Source: Chrysochromulina tobinii
Taxonomy: Eukaryota; Haptophyta; Prymnesiales; Chrysochromulinaceae
NCBI GenBank assembly: GCA_001275005.1
Contig: JWZX01003121.1
Span: forward strand, 1 to 34,293
Direction: 5' to 3'
Length of the DNA: 34,293 bases
A model generated the notes under the pieces. That model ran no database searches and was not told where the DNA came from. It worked only from the letters and a program-made list of their open reading frames with translations. This document shows positions 10,501 through 19,500 of the stretch, piece after piece. Both the position numbers and the translations under genes were made by a program. Position 1 is the first letter of the stretch. Each line of letters opens with the position of its first letter.

Positions 10501-12038
10501 CGAATGATGTAGCCAAGCACGGGTCGGATCGCCTCAGGAGGTTTGGGCACTGAGAGCGGAGGCGCAATGTGCACGTGGAGCAGGTATGTTCGGGTGGTCA
10601 GATCCTCCGCTACAACAACAATTCGAATGACGGCGACGGCCTCTGGGTGGAAGTGCTTCATCAAAGCTTGCTCGTTCGCATCATTAGCAGCAGCCAGCGC
10701 CGCATACTGATTGCCAGAATCGCCACCCTCGCTCTCATCAGGCTTGGTATCCCCGCCTTTACCTCCCTTGCCCTTCTTCGGCGACTTGCCCCCCTTGTCC
10801 TCCTTCGGCGCTTTACCCCCCTTGTCCTTCTTTGGTGGTTTATTGGATCCAGCTTTTGCGTTATCCGGCTGGCCCGCATTCGCGTCGTTCACGGATGCCT
10901 CAGGTGAAGTACTATACAAGCTCAGGCGAGTGACAACCTCAAAGTGTAGCTCAGACTCAGCCGGTAGTAAGAAAGAGGCGAGGTACCCCAGATTTACCTT
11001 GCGCCTGGGACCATCACGAATCGCCGGGCGCAGGCCCATCGCCTTATAAAGTGCAGCAAAGTGTGCCGGCGTGCTGGCAGCGCGGCTGAGACCAAGCTCT
11101 AAAAGTGCAGTCTCAAAAACGGTCTGGTCCACCAGCACCGCGTCACCCTCAGCATCCGCCGAGCCGCCGATGCCTCGAGGGCTCTCAGGAGGGCTTCCTC
11201 GAGGGCTTGTTGAACCACTGGCTGACTGCGTTTCCAAGTACTTGCGGCAATATGCATCCAAATCGACGAAGCTTGCCCTCAAGAAGCTTAGTAGCACCGG
11301 GTTGACGGTGCTCATAGCTTGTCGGAGCCCAATCTCGTGTTCGCTCAGCACGATCGCTCGTGGATCCTGCGCCGTCGCCGCGTCGGGATCAGCGCTGCCA
11401 CTCTTCTCGCCGCCATCTTTCTTGCCCTTCTTGCCACCCTTACCCTTCTTGCTGTTGAGTTTTGCCTCGAGCGCTGAACTTTCTGCACTCGTCGCTAGCT
11501 GCTGCTTTGCACGTTGCCATCGCTCGATCGCAGCACGCCCAACCAAGGCCGCCTCCTGGAACTGGTTGTGCACGCTGATTGGCAGCGGTGGCATTTGCAG
11601 CTTGCCCTCGGCACTTACCGAGCGCTGCCTATAGCGTGTCCGCACGATCCATCCACGCACCACCGATTGGATGCGGATGAGTGCTGGTTTTGACGGCGTT
11701 GGCAGCGGACGACAAGCAGTAAGATGAAGGAGCTCGACCATCTTGCACAAGGACTGGGATGCACTCGCATTCCAGCGATAAATGCGCACGGTGGAGCGGC
11801 GACTTCTTGCCACCGCTCGCACGCTCACGCACTTGGAGCCAGGTGGCAGCGCGTAGCGGATGCGAGTGACAAGTGGAAATTCGGGTTGCACATGTTGCAC
11901 GAGTGGCTCAGCAGTTCCATCAGCGGCAATCACCGTGAGCGAAAGCAATGCGGGGTCCGACCAGCTCGGTGGAAGTGGATCGGGTCCACGGGGCGACTTT
12001 GAAGCACGACCACGAGAAGGTGACTTCGACTTTGGCAT
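7515..12038 (-). CDS. Large IQ-motif protein with cadherin-like beta-sandwich pieces (1507 aa), function unknown
   Basis: One uninterrupted frame of over 4.5 kb. I chose the ATG at 12038 (MPKSKSPSRGRASKSPRG); the frame runs upstream to 12317 but that part would overlap the divergent gene and has no protein character. An IQ calmodulin-binding motif lies near residues 116-137 (IRIQSVVRGWIVRTRYRQR). N-terminal residues 28-85 and the segment IRIVVVAEDLTTRTYLLHVHI near 468-490 resemble the first and last strands of a cadherin-like beta-sandwich (PF12733 type), as if the domain were split by an insert. Lys/Gly-rich linkers (KKGKGGKKGKKDGG and similar) separate regions. The C-terminal 500 residues are mostly helical and repeat a pattern ending LPFEGFLEALCRFA, similar to large flagellar-associated proteins of algae. 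A calmodulin-binding axonemal or cytoskeletal scaffold is a guess. No signal peptide or membrane segment. Confidence 0.8.
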   Translation of the reverse strand: MPKSKSPSRGRASKSPRGPDPLPPSWSDPALLSLTVIAADGTAEPLVQHVQPEFPLVTRIRYALPPGSKCVSVRAVARSRRSTVRIYRWNASASQSLCKMVELLHLTACRPLPTPSKPALIRIQSVVRGWIVRTRYRQRSVSAEGKLQMPPLPISVHNQFQEAALVGRAAIERWQRAKQQLATSAESSALEAKLNSKKGKGGKKGKKDGGEKSGSADPDAATAQDPRAIVLSEHEIGLRQAMSTVNPVLLSFLRASFVDLDAYCRKYLETQSASGSTSPRGSPPESPRGIGGSADAEGDAVLVDQTVFETALLELGLSRAASTPAHFAALYKAMGLRPAIRDGPRRKVNLGYLASFLLPAESELHFEVVTRLSLYSTSPEASVNDANAGQPDNAKAGSNKPPKKDKGGKAPKEDKGGKSPKKGKGGKGGDTKPDESEGGDSGNQYAALAAANDANEQALMKHFHPEAVAVIRIVVVAEDLTTRTYLLHVHIAPPLSVPKPPEAIRPVLGYIIRYYGEMVTTSIVHAAMAHSIFNIGSRNAREKAQATSVAAGTTQLGEHALALERFMSCCSQLGIATTEIARAAFLQVSRQRPGALLGASATWVAIFFAFVRSLSRTPLLTRCSHRWTYDHEVVLELVVMKLTHLQYNLNAAASLGNRCMRGESIVLQQLSSPVRLPQEADHYLVTGTLAAGHALDEVNVEADAKNTAKSSWNRARHAAFANHLQRMRSLALRIIADGRTQSRRLVQNVNHGRSLATKLWFLPSDDEPGHDYDVDGLYDEDEEENVVIDARRPHVTNAAAKNQRDTPKEHAASVPELYARKEPFHLQFPLEQTASTAGIIQRAKVPEIPLEYKKHSSRQRVTRDALDGMLTELRMTEMMRIKAGAGSSGRNQAPTHRVAPSRPLQQAAAPGVKAADSTAPHSQLLMEKTWAWQTFPESAASPKQRSRRTLQQPPHLPARPEISVAHFRDIESYSPHELSRESDDTRAYLDHLTSVWLEPQPGEEADLVRREKLRRSGARPGGYGLPSSNAMLAQKQQKLTLARRWYAIPSRPPPYGFFEVQVTPFSLRKSIWAPRERWCDAKDFYDNEEVLFKRFSNEWRRVLRHNVMRTIFRFDGDAATNHDSEGIPEEYEEVGAILLIHHQLINLAFSYYCKAALSSEDDVDLVALDGWTRFANDSKLFVNDSEHCKRVDIDLIFSEAVAMGEARQHTSENALKSETATTIEKKDEKNRQSGLTRIEFMCAIVRVALSRYLLSGVTTNMSVALEQLLVSDVSPTLQPSLSAPDEFRRGHCYTQEVHDVLTKHEMSLRVIFDGLDALTNTRGQLGKLCSFEVWRGFLRSLGLIGENSGPSKSVSAYCFLWSIMCVIDGQTVGGRLKEKHLPFEGFLEALCRFAAIAPLPTDDEIRDAELPDAGVFVAHLKREKPAMFEVFQTERTGKWNSPPRQPIHRCLEHLLQIIFRRIEGSDETPSEGATRTTNVRISAIEFFTWAKDNSMPGAMHELQTKQK

Positions 12039-12273
12039 GCCACGCCTGTCAGCTCCTGGGCGTGGAGAACGGACGACCACAACGTCGTCCGAGACCCAGC
12101 CAAGCAGGAGCGCCCCACACCTCGAACGCAACGAGGCGCCGGGCACGTTGCGGAAACGTAACGGAAAATGCGTGCAGTATCGCTTGGTGCTCTTATAAAC
12201 ACGGACGTTGATCCGAAGAGTCACCATCTTTGTGGAATGCAACACACTCATAAAGCGCCGTGCCGGGCTGCCC
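12039..12273. promoter_or_regulatory. Divergent promoter region between the IQ-protein and GT61 genes
   Basis: Only 235 bases separate the two chosen start codons, so the genes probably share one bidirectional promoter. A TATAAA-like element (ttataaac) sits at 12193-12199, about 75-80 bases before the plus-strand ATG, a plausible place for that gene's core promoter. Confidence 0.4.
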
Positions 12274-14697
12274 ATGGCGGCGGCGTCGCTCCTTCGCGAA
12301 GCGACAGCGAAGCGCACCTTCGACGCTCGCGAGGCGGTGCATTTCGACGACGCATGGCAAACATCAGCCTACGACCACCTTTGCTTTGCACGCAAGAAAT
12401 GGGTTCTCTCTGTGCAGCAGCGGAGCGGATTGCCCAGGCTCAAGGAGTTTGGATCAGCCGCGTTTCAGCGGTACCCACTCCGCGTGCAGCCCGTGGCCAA
12501 CCTCACAAGCGCCCTTGGCGAACAGTCCGCACGCTGTGAGTATGGAGGTACGACCTTCGTTGCAGACTTGCGGCACGGCGGCGGTGCAACCATGGGCATC
12601 GCTCACTTTGCCAAGCGATTGCTGAGGCTGCACGGCATTCTCCAGCAGCCGTCCGTCTACGGGCTGAAGAGCGTCGACCGCATCGCCTTTCCAGCCACGT
12701 CAGCCGTCCATCTTGCACACTCGTGGCCCTCATCAATGCTGAGGCTCGTGGCACCTCGGGCCGAAATTGTGCCTGTCGACGCACTGATAGCAAAGCCAGA
12801 TGGCTGCTGCTTCCATACCGTCGTCACCGCCGCTCGAGAGAACACGTACTTTGTCAGGCGGGCAGACTCGGACGCGCTTCGCAGCGCCGCTTTTGGCGCG
12901 GCGCAAGTGGCGCAGGCTCGTCCTGCGTGCGCGTCCTTGCGCGCTTGCTACTTCCAACGGTCCGAGGGCAGCACCGGAGGCCGATGGGAAGGAGGCGCTC
13001 GCGTCATCGTCAATCGGCAACTGGTGCTCGAGGCGATGTTGCGCATCCTGCGCTCGCGGGCTCCAGACGGGCGGGTGGAGCTCGTTAATGCCAACTCAAA
13101 TCACACCTTCTCGCAGCAGCTGAGCGTCTTCGCCTCGTGTGACCTGCTTGTCTCAGTCCACGGCTCACAGAATGCCAACATTATGTTCATGCGGCCTGGC
13201 AGCGCCTTCATGGAGCTCAACCCGTACAAGTTCTTCTACTCGTCCTACGAGGAGCTTGCCACTGTCAGCGGCGTGCTCTACCTGCGCTCGCGCGATAATT
13301 CGATCGCCACGGCTGACACGGTCACACACAGTGCCAAGAAACGCGAGGCGTTCGAATCCAAGCGTGCAGCTTTCCTACGCGAATTCCGATCCTGGTCAGA
13401 CGAACGGTGCCAGCAGCACTCGCGCTGTCGCTCGCTCTCGCGCAATTTTCCCACGCTGATCAACCTGACGGACCTGGAGATACATTTTAGGCACGGCGTC
13501 GATCACGTCGTGCGCTCCTTCCCGCGACCACCCAGCTGCCCTCCGATGGAACCCACCATCGCACCCATGCCCATCGCTGCCGATCAGACCCCCGTGCCGC
13601 CGCCCGCTGGCCGGCCGGGCTGGCGACGCTTATTCTCAGGTGGCAAGGGTGGTGGCAAGGTCGGTGGCAAGGTCGGTGGCAAGGGTGGCGGCAAGAGCGG
13701 CGGCGGAGGCAGGATGGGTGGCAGCCGTTACAACACTGGCCCGGCCGACGGTAGCGGTAGCGGCGGGCTTCGCATCGCCGTTTGCGTGGGCGGCCAACTC
13801 TCCCGCCTTGAGATCGACTCAAAGGTCGAGAATGTGCTCAAGCCGACGGCGGCGACGCAGCCGGACGCTCTGGACCTTTTTTTGGCGCTCGAGGTGGGAG
13901 GGCATCTCTTCTCGAACTTGGACTTCGGCGCGATCCTCGCGCAGCAGGGCAGCAGTTGCGGCAAGGAGATCTCGCCAGACGAGGTGCGGCGGCGCTTCGC
14001 GCCCTTTGTCGCGGGCACAAGCTTCTCCAACCACACCACCCGCAGCATCGATCTTGCCGATTGGAAGCGTTACCGCAAGGACCGCCCGGCGGCGGAGCGC
14101 ATGACGCGCCTGCAGCACCACCTCTCGCAGTTTGCGCACATGCGCACGTGTGCTCAAATGATCGAGCAGCGCGAGATCGCCACGCACTCGCACTACGATG
14201 TGATCCTCAAACTCCGAGACAACACGGTCGCGGTCGCTCCCTTCGTCATCAGTCCGCATCACGCAACCGGCGGTGCGCGCACCAAGAAATGCGTCGAATG
14301 GGGAGGATACAATGACAAGGCCATGGTGTTGCCACGGCGATTCGCCGACAGCGCGTTGCGAGGGCCCTCTGAGGACTTTTTCCTCATCAAGGACCTTGGA
14401 CGCGGGATCACCAACTCGGAGCGTCTCCTGCGGGCGGTCCTCGACCGTCGCGGTGTGCGCGTGCAGCGCGTGTCGGCGGAGGACTTGCCACTTGTGGATG
14501 GCCGTTGCACCCCCCAAGGGTGGTGCCTCGTCGAGGAGGGCAAGGACTGCCGACCGGCGACGTGGCCATGGCCGGCGAGGCCTTGCGAGGAGCACAACAT
14601 GACGGCCACGCAGAAGGAGCTTTATCTACAGCGCTTCAGGCCTCGCAGTGAGATTGCGCCGCACATGGTCGCGGGCGTTTCCATGAATAACGCTTGA
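12274..14697 (+). CDS. Two-domain glycosyltransferase: GT61 fused to a second GT-like domain (807 aa)
   Basis: I chose the ATG at 12274 (cccATGG). The first half (to about residue 420) is a GT61 (DUF563) glycosyltransferase. Its hallmark is near 288-321: CDLLVSVHGSQNANIMFMRPGS and then ELNPYKFFYSSY, equivalent to the family's VHGAGLTN...F..P pattern. GT61 enzymes add xylose, arabinose or GlcNAc to glycans in the Golgi. A Pro-rich then Gly/Lys-repeat linker (GGKGGGKVGGK pattern, about 455-486) leads to a second domain (about 498-780) that starts RIAVCVGGQLSRLE and contains YDVILKLRDN, in the position of the YD.vvr.RpD motif of polysaccharide-type glycosyltransferases; the usual RPD reads RDN. 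Cysteines near the end suggest a lumenal fold. No signal anchor is visible, so a missing upstream exon or a cytosolic start is possible. A bifunctional glycan-modifying enzyme is inferred. Confidence 0.82.
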   Translation: MAAASLLREATAKRTFDAREAVHFDDAWQTSAYDHLCFARKKWVLSVQQRSGLPRLKEFGSAAFQRYPLRVQPVANLTSALGEQSARCEYGGTTFVADLRHGGGATMGIAHFAKRLLRLHGILQQPSVYGLKSVDRIAFPATSAVHLAHSWPSSMLRLVAPRAEIVPVDALIAKPDGCCFHTVVTAARENTYFVRRADSDALRSAAFGAAQVAQARPACASLRACYFQRSEGSTGGRWEGGARVIVNRQLVLEAMLRILRSRAPDGRVELVNANSNHTFSQQLSVFASCDLLVSVHGSQNANIMFMRPGSAFMELNPYKFFYSSYEELATVSGVLYLRSRDNSIATADTVTHSAKKREAFESKRAAFLREFRSWSDERCQQHSRCRSLSRNFPTLINLTDLEIHFRHGVDHVVRSFPRPPSCPPMEPTIAPMPIAADQTPVPPPAGRPGWRRLFSGGKGGGKVGGKVGGKGGGKSGGGGRMGGSRYNTGPADGSGSGGLRIAVCVGGQLSRLEIDSKVENVLKPTAATQPDALDLFLALEVGGHLFSNLDFGAILAQQGSSCGKEISPDEVRRRFAPFVAGTSFSNHTTRSIDLADWKRYRKDRPAAERMTRLQHHLSQFAHMRTCAQMIEQREIATHSHYDVILKLRDNTVAVAPFVISPHHATGGARTKKCVEWGGYNDKAMVLPRRFADSALRGPSEDFFLIKDLGRGITNSERLLRAVLDRRGVRVQRVSAEDLPLVDGRCTPQGWCLVEEGKDCRPATWPWPARPCEEHNMTATQKELYLQRFRPRSEIAPHMVAGVSMNNA

Positions 14698-15415
14698 ACC
14701 AATCTGTTCAAACGGGAAATCCCGCCGGCGCGGTTGCGGTGTGTATGGTCAGTGACAATACCCACGCCCATCCTCCGCCCTCGGGTTTCCCTCGGGTGCA
14801 CACTTAAGTGCACACCTAACTGAATGACACTTGACTGAATGACACCTAACTGAATGACACTTGACGGTCGAACGAGTTTGAAGCCCCAGGCCCCCAGCTG
14901 AAGTTGTACATTGAGCTCGCGTCCTTTCGTTACTTCCCCGGCCCACGGCCATTAACACGGCCACGCCCACCGCCGGCATGCCACCGCGCCGGACACGCAA
15001 TCGAATTTAGCGTGTCGGTGCGGGCGACACGACCGACGACGGCGAGAGAGGCGACGACCGCAAACCGCCTCAGGGAACCGCCTAACCGCGGCGCCAAGAG
15101 GCAAGAGCGAGAAGGCCGATTTCTACAGTTACGATGTGATGCGTGAATTTCGGTCTGTCGGGTATCCAATACCGTGAGGATCGGTCGGGAATCAAATGCC
15201 ATGTATGTCCCTAAAGCAAAAGATCCTATTGACAGCTGCTAGCTAGTATGTGACCAAATTCCAGAGCGTCGGCGTTGTCACTCGATAAAAAAGGAAAATC
15301 CAATCGTTTACGGGGTACTCTGAGCTGCGCACTTTCCGGGCTCGCACGTCATTCGTGGGCGCACTCGCAGGCATTTTGCATGCGCTGCTGCTCCGTCCGC
15401 CTGCTTTTCGTCGCC
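14698..15415. other. Intergenic with a short tandem repeat
   Basis: The gap between the glycosyltransferase and LARP genes holds a 15-bp tandem repeat at 14811-14865 and little else. The AT-richer part near 15200-15310 precedes the proposed LARP first exon and may contain its promoter. No RNA gene or supported frame. Confidence 0.45.
14811..14865. repeat. 15-bp tandem repeat (about 3.7 units)
   Basis: Three full units, tgaatgacacttgac, tgaatgacacctaac and tgaatgacacttgac, follow a partial one (cacacctaac). Units alternate between ttgac and ctaac ends. A 10-bp palindrome, cacttaagtg, lies just upstream at about 14801-14810. Confidence 0.85.
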
Positions 15416-18097
15416 ATGCTCGCCACCCAGCACACCGACTTCGAATCCTTCGCCAATGCGCTCGGTGGCCTTCCGAATCAGCCGCCCGTTCCGATGGAGT
15501 GCGAGCCGTCGCCGAGTCCCATCGATGTGGACACCAAAGCCATCGTGCAGCAAGTGGTCGATGTGCTGCTGAAGCACAGCCCTTCGCCCTCGGTGTATCT
15601 CGTGTTGTGGTGAGGTGAAGGAGGTTTGTTGGAACCCAACATGTCCTGACATGTCTGTTTCTAGAGATTAAAAATGTCTAAAGTAAAACGAGAAGTTCGG
15701 GACAAACGAGATTGCGGGGAAGAGAAAAAAGAGGAGAATCGAGATTGCGTTGCTATCAGTCCTCGCGACATGGCGGCGCCCTTGGCGATGACGGCGCATC
15801 TCCAAGAGCCCAGTTCGTCGCAGCAGGGCTTCGGCCGCCAGGGCTATGGCTCACATCAGCAGCTCGCCAGCCCGCAGGCCGCGCACGCGCAGGTGGTGCA
15901 GGCGGTGCAGACAGGCCAGGCCGGCCATCCAGCGATGCTTCAAGTGCAGTTGACACAGGCGCCTTTCGTTGCTCTGCCAGGCGCGCAGCTGACACAGGCG
16001 CCCTACTGGCCGGTGGATATGGTCGCATACCCGTCGAGCCCGACCTTGCTCGAGCGCATCATCCACCAAGTGCACTACTACTTCTCAGCAGAGAATCTTT
16101 GTCGCGATGAGTTCCTACGAGGCCACATGGATCAGCACGAAGGCTGGCTACACATACAGTTGATCGCCTCCTTCAATCGGCTGCGCAGCCTCACGATGGA
16201 TGTCAATCTCGTCGCTGAGGCGCTGCGCCTTTCGCCGGAGCTCGAGGTGTGCAATGGCATGGTGCGCAAGCGACATGACTGGCAGCGCTGGCTGGTGCCA
16301 CAAGCGCAGCTCGGCGGGCCAACCTCGCCGACGCCGTCGTCGCCTGACAGCAGGTCGGATCCAACATCTCCGCTTGTTCGCACGGGCTCGACCGGATTCT
16401 CGCGCGTCACTGAGGCGCCGTCGTTGGACTCGACAGCGAACGTGATCCATGGGCAAACGGAGACCATGCAGCCGTCGCGCTCATCGCCGGCCTCGCCCAA
16501 CACGGCGCCATCGCACCAGCACGCGCAGGCCGGTGCCAAGCCTACGCACCAGCAGCCGCTGTTGCCGCCGTCGCTGCATCAGCAGCCGCAGCCGCGGCAG
16601 CCGCAACCGCAGCAGCTCAAGCAAAAGCAGCAGCAAAAGCAGCTGCAGCAGCAGCAAAAGCAGCAGTGGCCACGAGCGATGCTTGCTGTGGAAACGCCGA
16701 GCGTGGCTGCCGGCGGCGAGGCAGCCGGTGAGGCGCCCGTGCGGGGTCGAGATGCGGCAACGTCCAAGCAGCAGTCGAGGTTGGAGCCAAGGTCGGCCTC
16801 CTCTCGGAAAGCAAGCGCACCGTATGCGCAGCCGTCGTACGAGACGCGCAGCGCAGGCTCCGCGCAGGGCAGCAAGCTGCCATCGTACGGAGCGACAGCC
16901 GCAGCACACGGGCTGCCATCGAACGCTGCGTCGCGCGGGGGGCTCGAGGCGGCGGCAGCAGCAGGAGCAGCAACGTCCAGGCAGCGACAGGTACCACCTG
17001 CGGGCAGCTCCGGAACCGCTTCGGGTCAGTCTACGAGGCCGTCGACGGCAGAGGGCAACAGCGCAGGCAGCAGCGCAGGTAAACGTGCCGCGGCCGCGGC
17101 GCCGAGCGATCTGGATGAGGCAGAGGAGCTCGCGCTGCTGCAGGAGTGGCAGCTGCTCGGGAACGGCTCTTCCCTTGCCGACTGGCGTGCGGCGCACGAC
17201 TTGTGGGTCGAGGCGCAGCTCGGGGGCGCTTTGAGGGCTGCGGCGGCGCGTGAGCAAGAGGAGCCGTGGGAGACGGCGCCATCGAACCGTCGGAGCGCGC
17301 GCAAGGGCGGCCCTGGCGATCGAAAGGACTCCGGCAACGAGAGCGAGATCGGAATGGAGATCGGAGTGAGCGCGCTGCATCTGAAAGACGCGCCGCCGCT
17401 TTCGGACCGCTCTTCCAAGGGAGAGGTGCGTGGGAGCAACCAGAGCAAATGGGACGAAGGGCACTCGGACCAGACGACCCTCCTCAATGATGAGGACTGG
17501 TCGTCTTTGTCCGCAGGCTCCGCAGAGGACCCACGACCGAGCTCGCCCGATGCGCACACGGACGGCACCCCTACATCCGGGTCTGTTTTGTCTCCGGGAC
17601 GTGAGAAGCTCGGTGTGAAGCGATCTCCGTGCAAGACCAAGCCGGCGGACAAGGCCGGTGCTCCCCCGTGCAAGCCGCACGTGCTGCGCGAGCTGCGCGA
17701 CGCGCCGCTGCTCGAGTCGCGCGGCTCGGCGGCCTCGATGCTCGCAGCGATTGACCTCGACCTTATCGTGTCAGTCACGAGCGCTGCGGCCGCAGTCGCC
17801 TCGCGCTGTGCGGGCGCGCTATACGAGCGATTGCTCACGCACACGCCGCGCACGCGCGCCCTCGTGCTCAAGCACGGCGCCGAGCGGCACGCCCAGATGG
17901 CGCTCGTGCTCGTGGCGCTTCTCTTCCTCCTGCTGCTACCCACGAGCCGGCTGCCGCCTTCGTTGGGTGAGCTCGTCGCTCCACGCTGGCTCGAGCTGCC
18001 GATCGGGCTGATTCTGGGGCTCAAGGTGAACGACCTGGGCAATAAGCTCTGGACGATGTGCACACCATGCCCCACGCAGCATGGGCGCGCCGGATGA
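15416..18097 (+). CDS. La-domain RNA-binding protein (LARP1/4-like) with C-terminal membrane segment (two exons, ~843 aa)
   Basis: The core (ATG 15770 to stop 18095-18097) is open throughout. The La motif is at about residues 90-175 counted from that ATG: LLERIIHQVHYYFSAENLCRD, then FLRGHMDQHEGWLHI and LIASFNRLRSLTMD, matching the LARP1-type winged helix that binds mRNA 3' ends or poly(A). Then come long Gln/Ser/Ala-rich disordered stretches. Near residue 460 is a helical segment, LALLQEWQLLGNGSS. The last 100 residues include MALVLVALLFLLLLP, a predicted membrane span, followed by another hydrophobic stretch (LPIGLILGL). I propose a first exon at 15416-15609 (MLATQHTDFESF...), joined in phase over a 150-bp intron (15610-15759, G|GTGAGG to ATCAG). 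The alternative ATG at 15674 lies in this purine-rich intron-like DNA. La identity is firm; exon 1 and membrane anchoring are inferred. Confidence 0.8.
15610..15759 (+). other. Proposed intron (150 bp) in the LARP gene
   Basis: The donor is GTGAGG at 15610 and the acceptor is ...GCTATCAG ending at 15759. The splice keeps frame (two bases plus one). Its A/G-rich composition (aaaaaagagg) differs sharply from the flanking GC-rich coding DNA. A competing donor, GTATCT at 15595, would also keep phase. Confidence 0.5.
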
Positions 18098-19500
18098 GGT
18101 GTGTCACCGGCCCGCCGGCTGCGCCAGAGACGTGTTCGCACGACGTTCAGCTCGTGCCGCTATGGGTTCTGCACACACACGACGGCTACAACGACGGCTC
18201 GCCACTGGCGCGCCCATCGCTATTGATTGATGGGTTGGCGCACTCATGTTAAGGATAAGGAGGCTGCACTCCCACCCTGTGGGAAAGGAAGAGGCACACG
18301 CGGTTAGCATCGCCGGGGCTGTGGGCATGGACGCATGGGAGGCGGTTCGGCGAGCCACAGCCAAACGCATGATTTACGCCGCCAAGGGGCGAGAGGCGGT
18401 GAAGCACGACATGATGAATGCCGAAGCGTCGAAAATAGAGAGATGCGATCAGGGTGGTTAGCAGGATGGCAACGGCCACATGTCATATGAGATGATCCAT
18501 GCGAGATGATGTATGCGAGCATGCGGTTGCAGCGCGAGCAGTTCCGTGTCGCGCGGCGGCTAGCATGAAGCATGGCGAGCCGTCCGGTTGCGTTGCACAG
18601 AGCCGGCATTCGTATTTATTTATTATTCGGAAGGGGGGCGACGAATACCCAGCAATATGGCGACTATCTTTCGGCGCGCTTACACGTTTTTGCGTCACGT
18701 TACGACGAGCGTCCGTTATGCGCTCGTTAAAGTCCGGTTATCGACGCCGACGGGATAATACACGTAAAGACGTAATTATACCGCCGCCCTCGACGCGGCC
18801 GCGACCCGGGACAACGGTCGCCGGTCCGCCGGGCGGGGGGGGGCCGGGTCGCGTTATCGGCCTATAGCTGTATATAGCAGGAGCCGGACGCGGGAGGCCG
18901 GAGCACCGGGGCGCGGCGTTCATCCCACACTTGTACTATCTATAGAACTAGTACGCCGACGGTTGCCAACCACGGGGCGGCGCGGCGCTATCTCTCCAGT
19001 ACCGCTACCGGAACGCCGCTTCGACACTGGTCGAGCTTCTCGCGCTACGCCTTCTTGGCCTCCATTTCTCCATCGATCCGATCATCGATGTCCGGGCCTC
19101 GCTGGCCCCCGCTGCGGCGGGGCGCGGGCGGTGTCGGCGGACGCGTGCGATGGCGCGTCGGCGCGGCCATGGGCGCGCCGCGCCGCGCCAGTGCCGCATG
19201 CACCGTCCCGGCGTGCCCCGCCGGTCCCGCCACCGTGCGGCGAGTGCTTGTGGGTTCCTGCCGTGCCACGGTGGTAGCCCCGTGCGCGTGCCGTATCGCA
19301 ATCGGCATGGCGCGGACCGCTCGGCGCTCGGCTTTCGACGTTAGATCGACCTCATGACATTCGTCCGAGTGTCAGTTCGCGGTCGTACACTACCATGTTC
19401 CGTAACGCGGGGCCGCGAATTGGATCCAAACATGCGGGCGGGCGCGATGACGGTCGGCAGATGCGCGCCGTGTTCGTCGCGCTCGGCGAGCCATCGACGT
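18098..19500. other. Gene-poor 1.4 kb, CpG-rich and TA-motif-rich
   Basis: No convincing gene. From about 18640 to 19330 composition changes: dense CpG, long G runs (18831-18843) and scattered tata words (ggcctatagctgtatatagc at about 18858-18877; ctatctatagaactagtac at about 18936-18954). Frames on both strands across 18960-19360 give Arg/Ala/Pro-rich products typical of GC-rich noncoding DNA. This may be a decayed transposable element or a hypervariable intergenic block. Confidence 0.45.

Noticed and set aside
13350-13362. tRNA T-arm-like gttcgaatcc
   Set aside because: Lies within the GT61 coding frame with no acceptor or anticodon arm around it.
13819-14595. Minus-strand frame of 258 aa
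   Set aside because: Antisense to the second glycosyltransferase domain; no family resemblance.
14811-14865. CRISPR-like array
   Set aside because: Units are 15 bp and directly adjacent with no spacers; a simple tandem repeat in a eukaryotic genome.
15674-15769. ATG at 15674 as the LARP start
   Set aside because: Purine-rich, A-rich leader unlike the rest of the gene; treated as intron, though not excluded.
16481-17680. Long minus-strand frame (399 aa)
   Set aside because: Antisense to the LARP gene; the Arg/Leu-rich composition is the shadow of a GC-rich coding strand.
17026-18141. Second long minus-strand frame (371 aa)
   Set aside because: Also antisense to LARP; Ser/Arg/Pro-rich with no recognisable motif.
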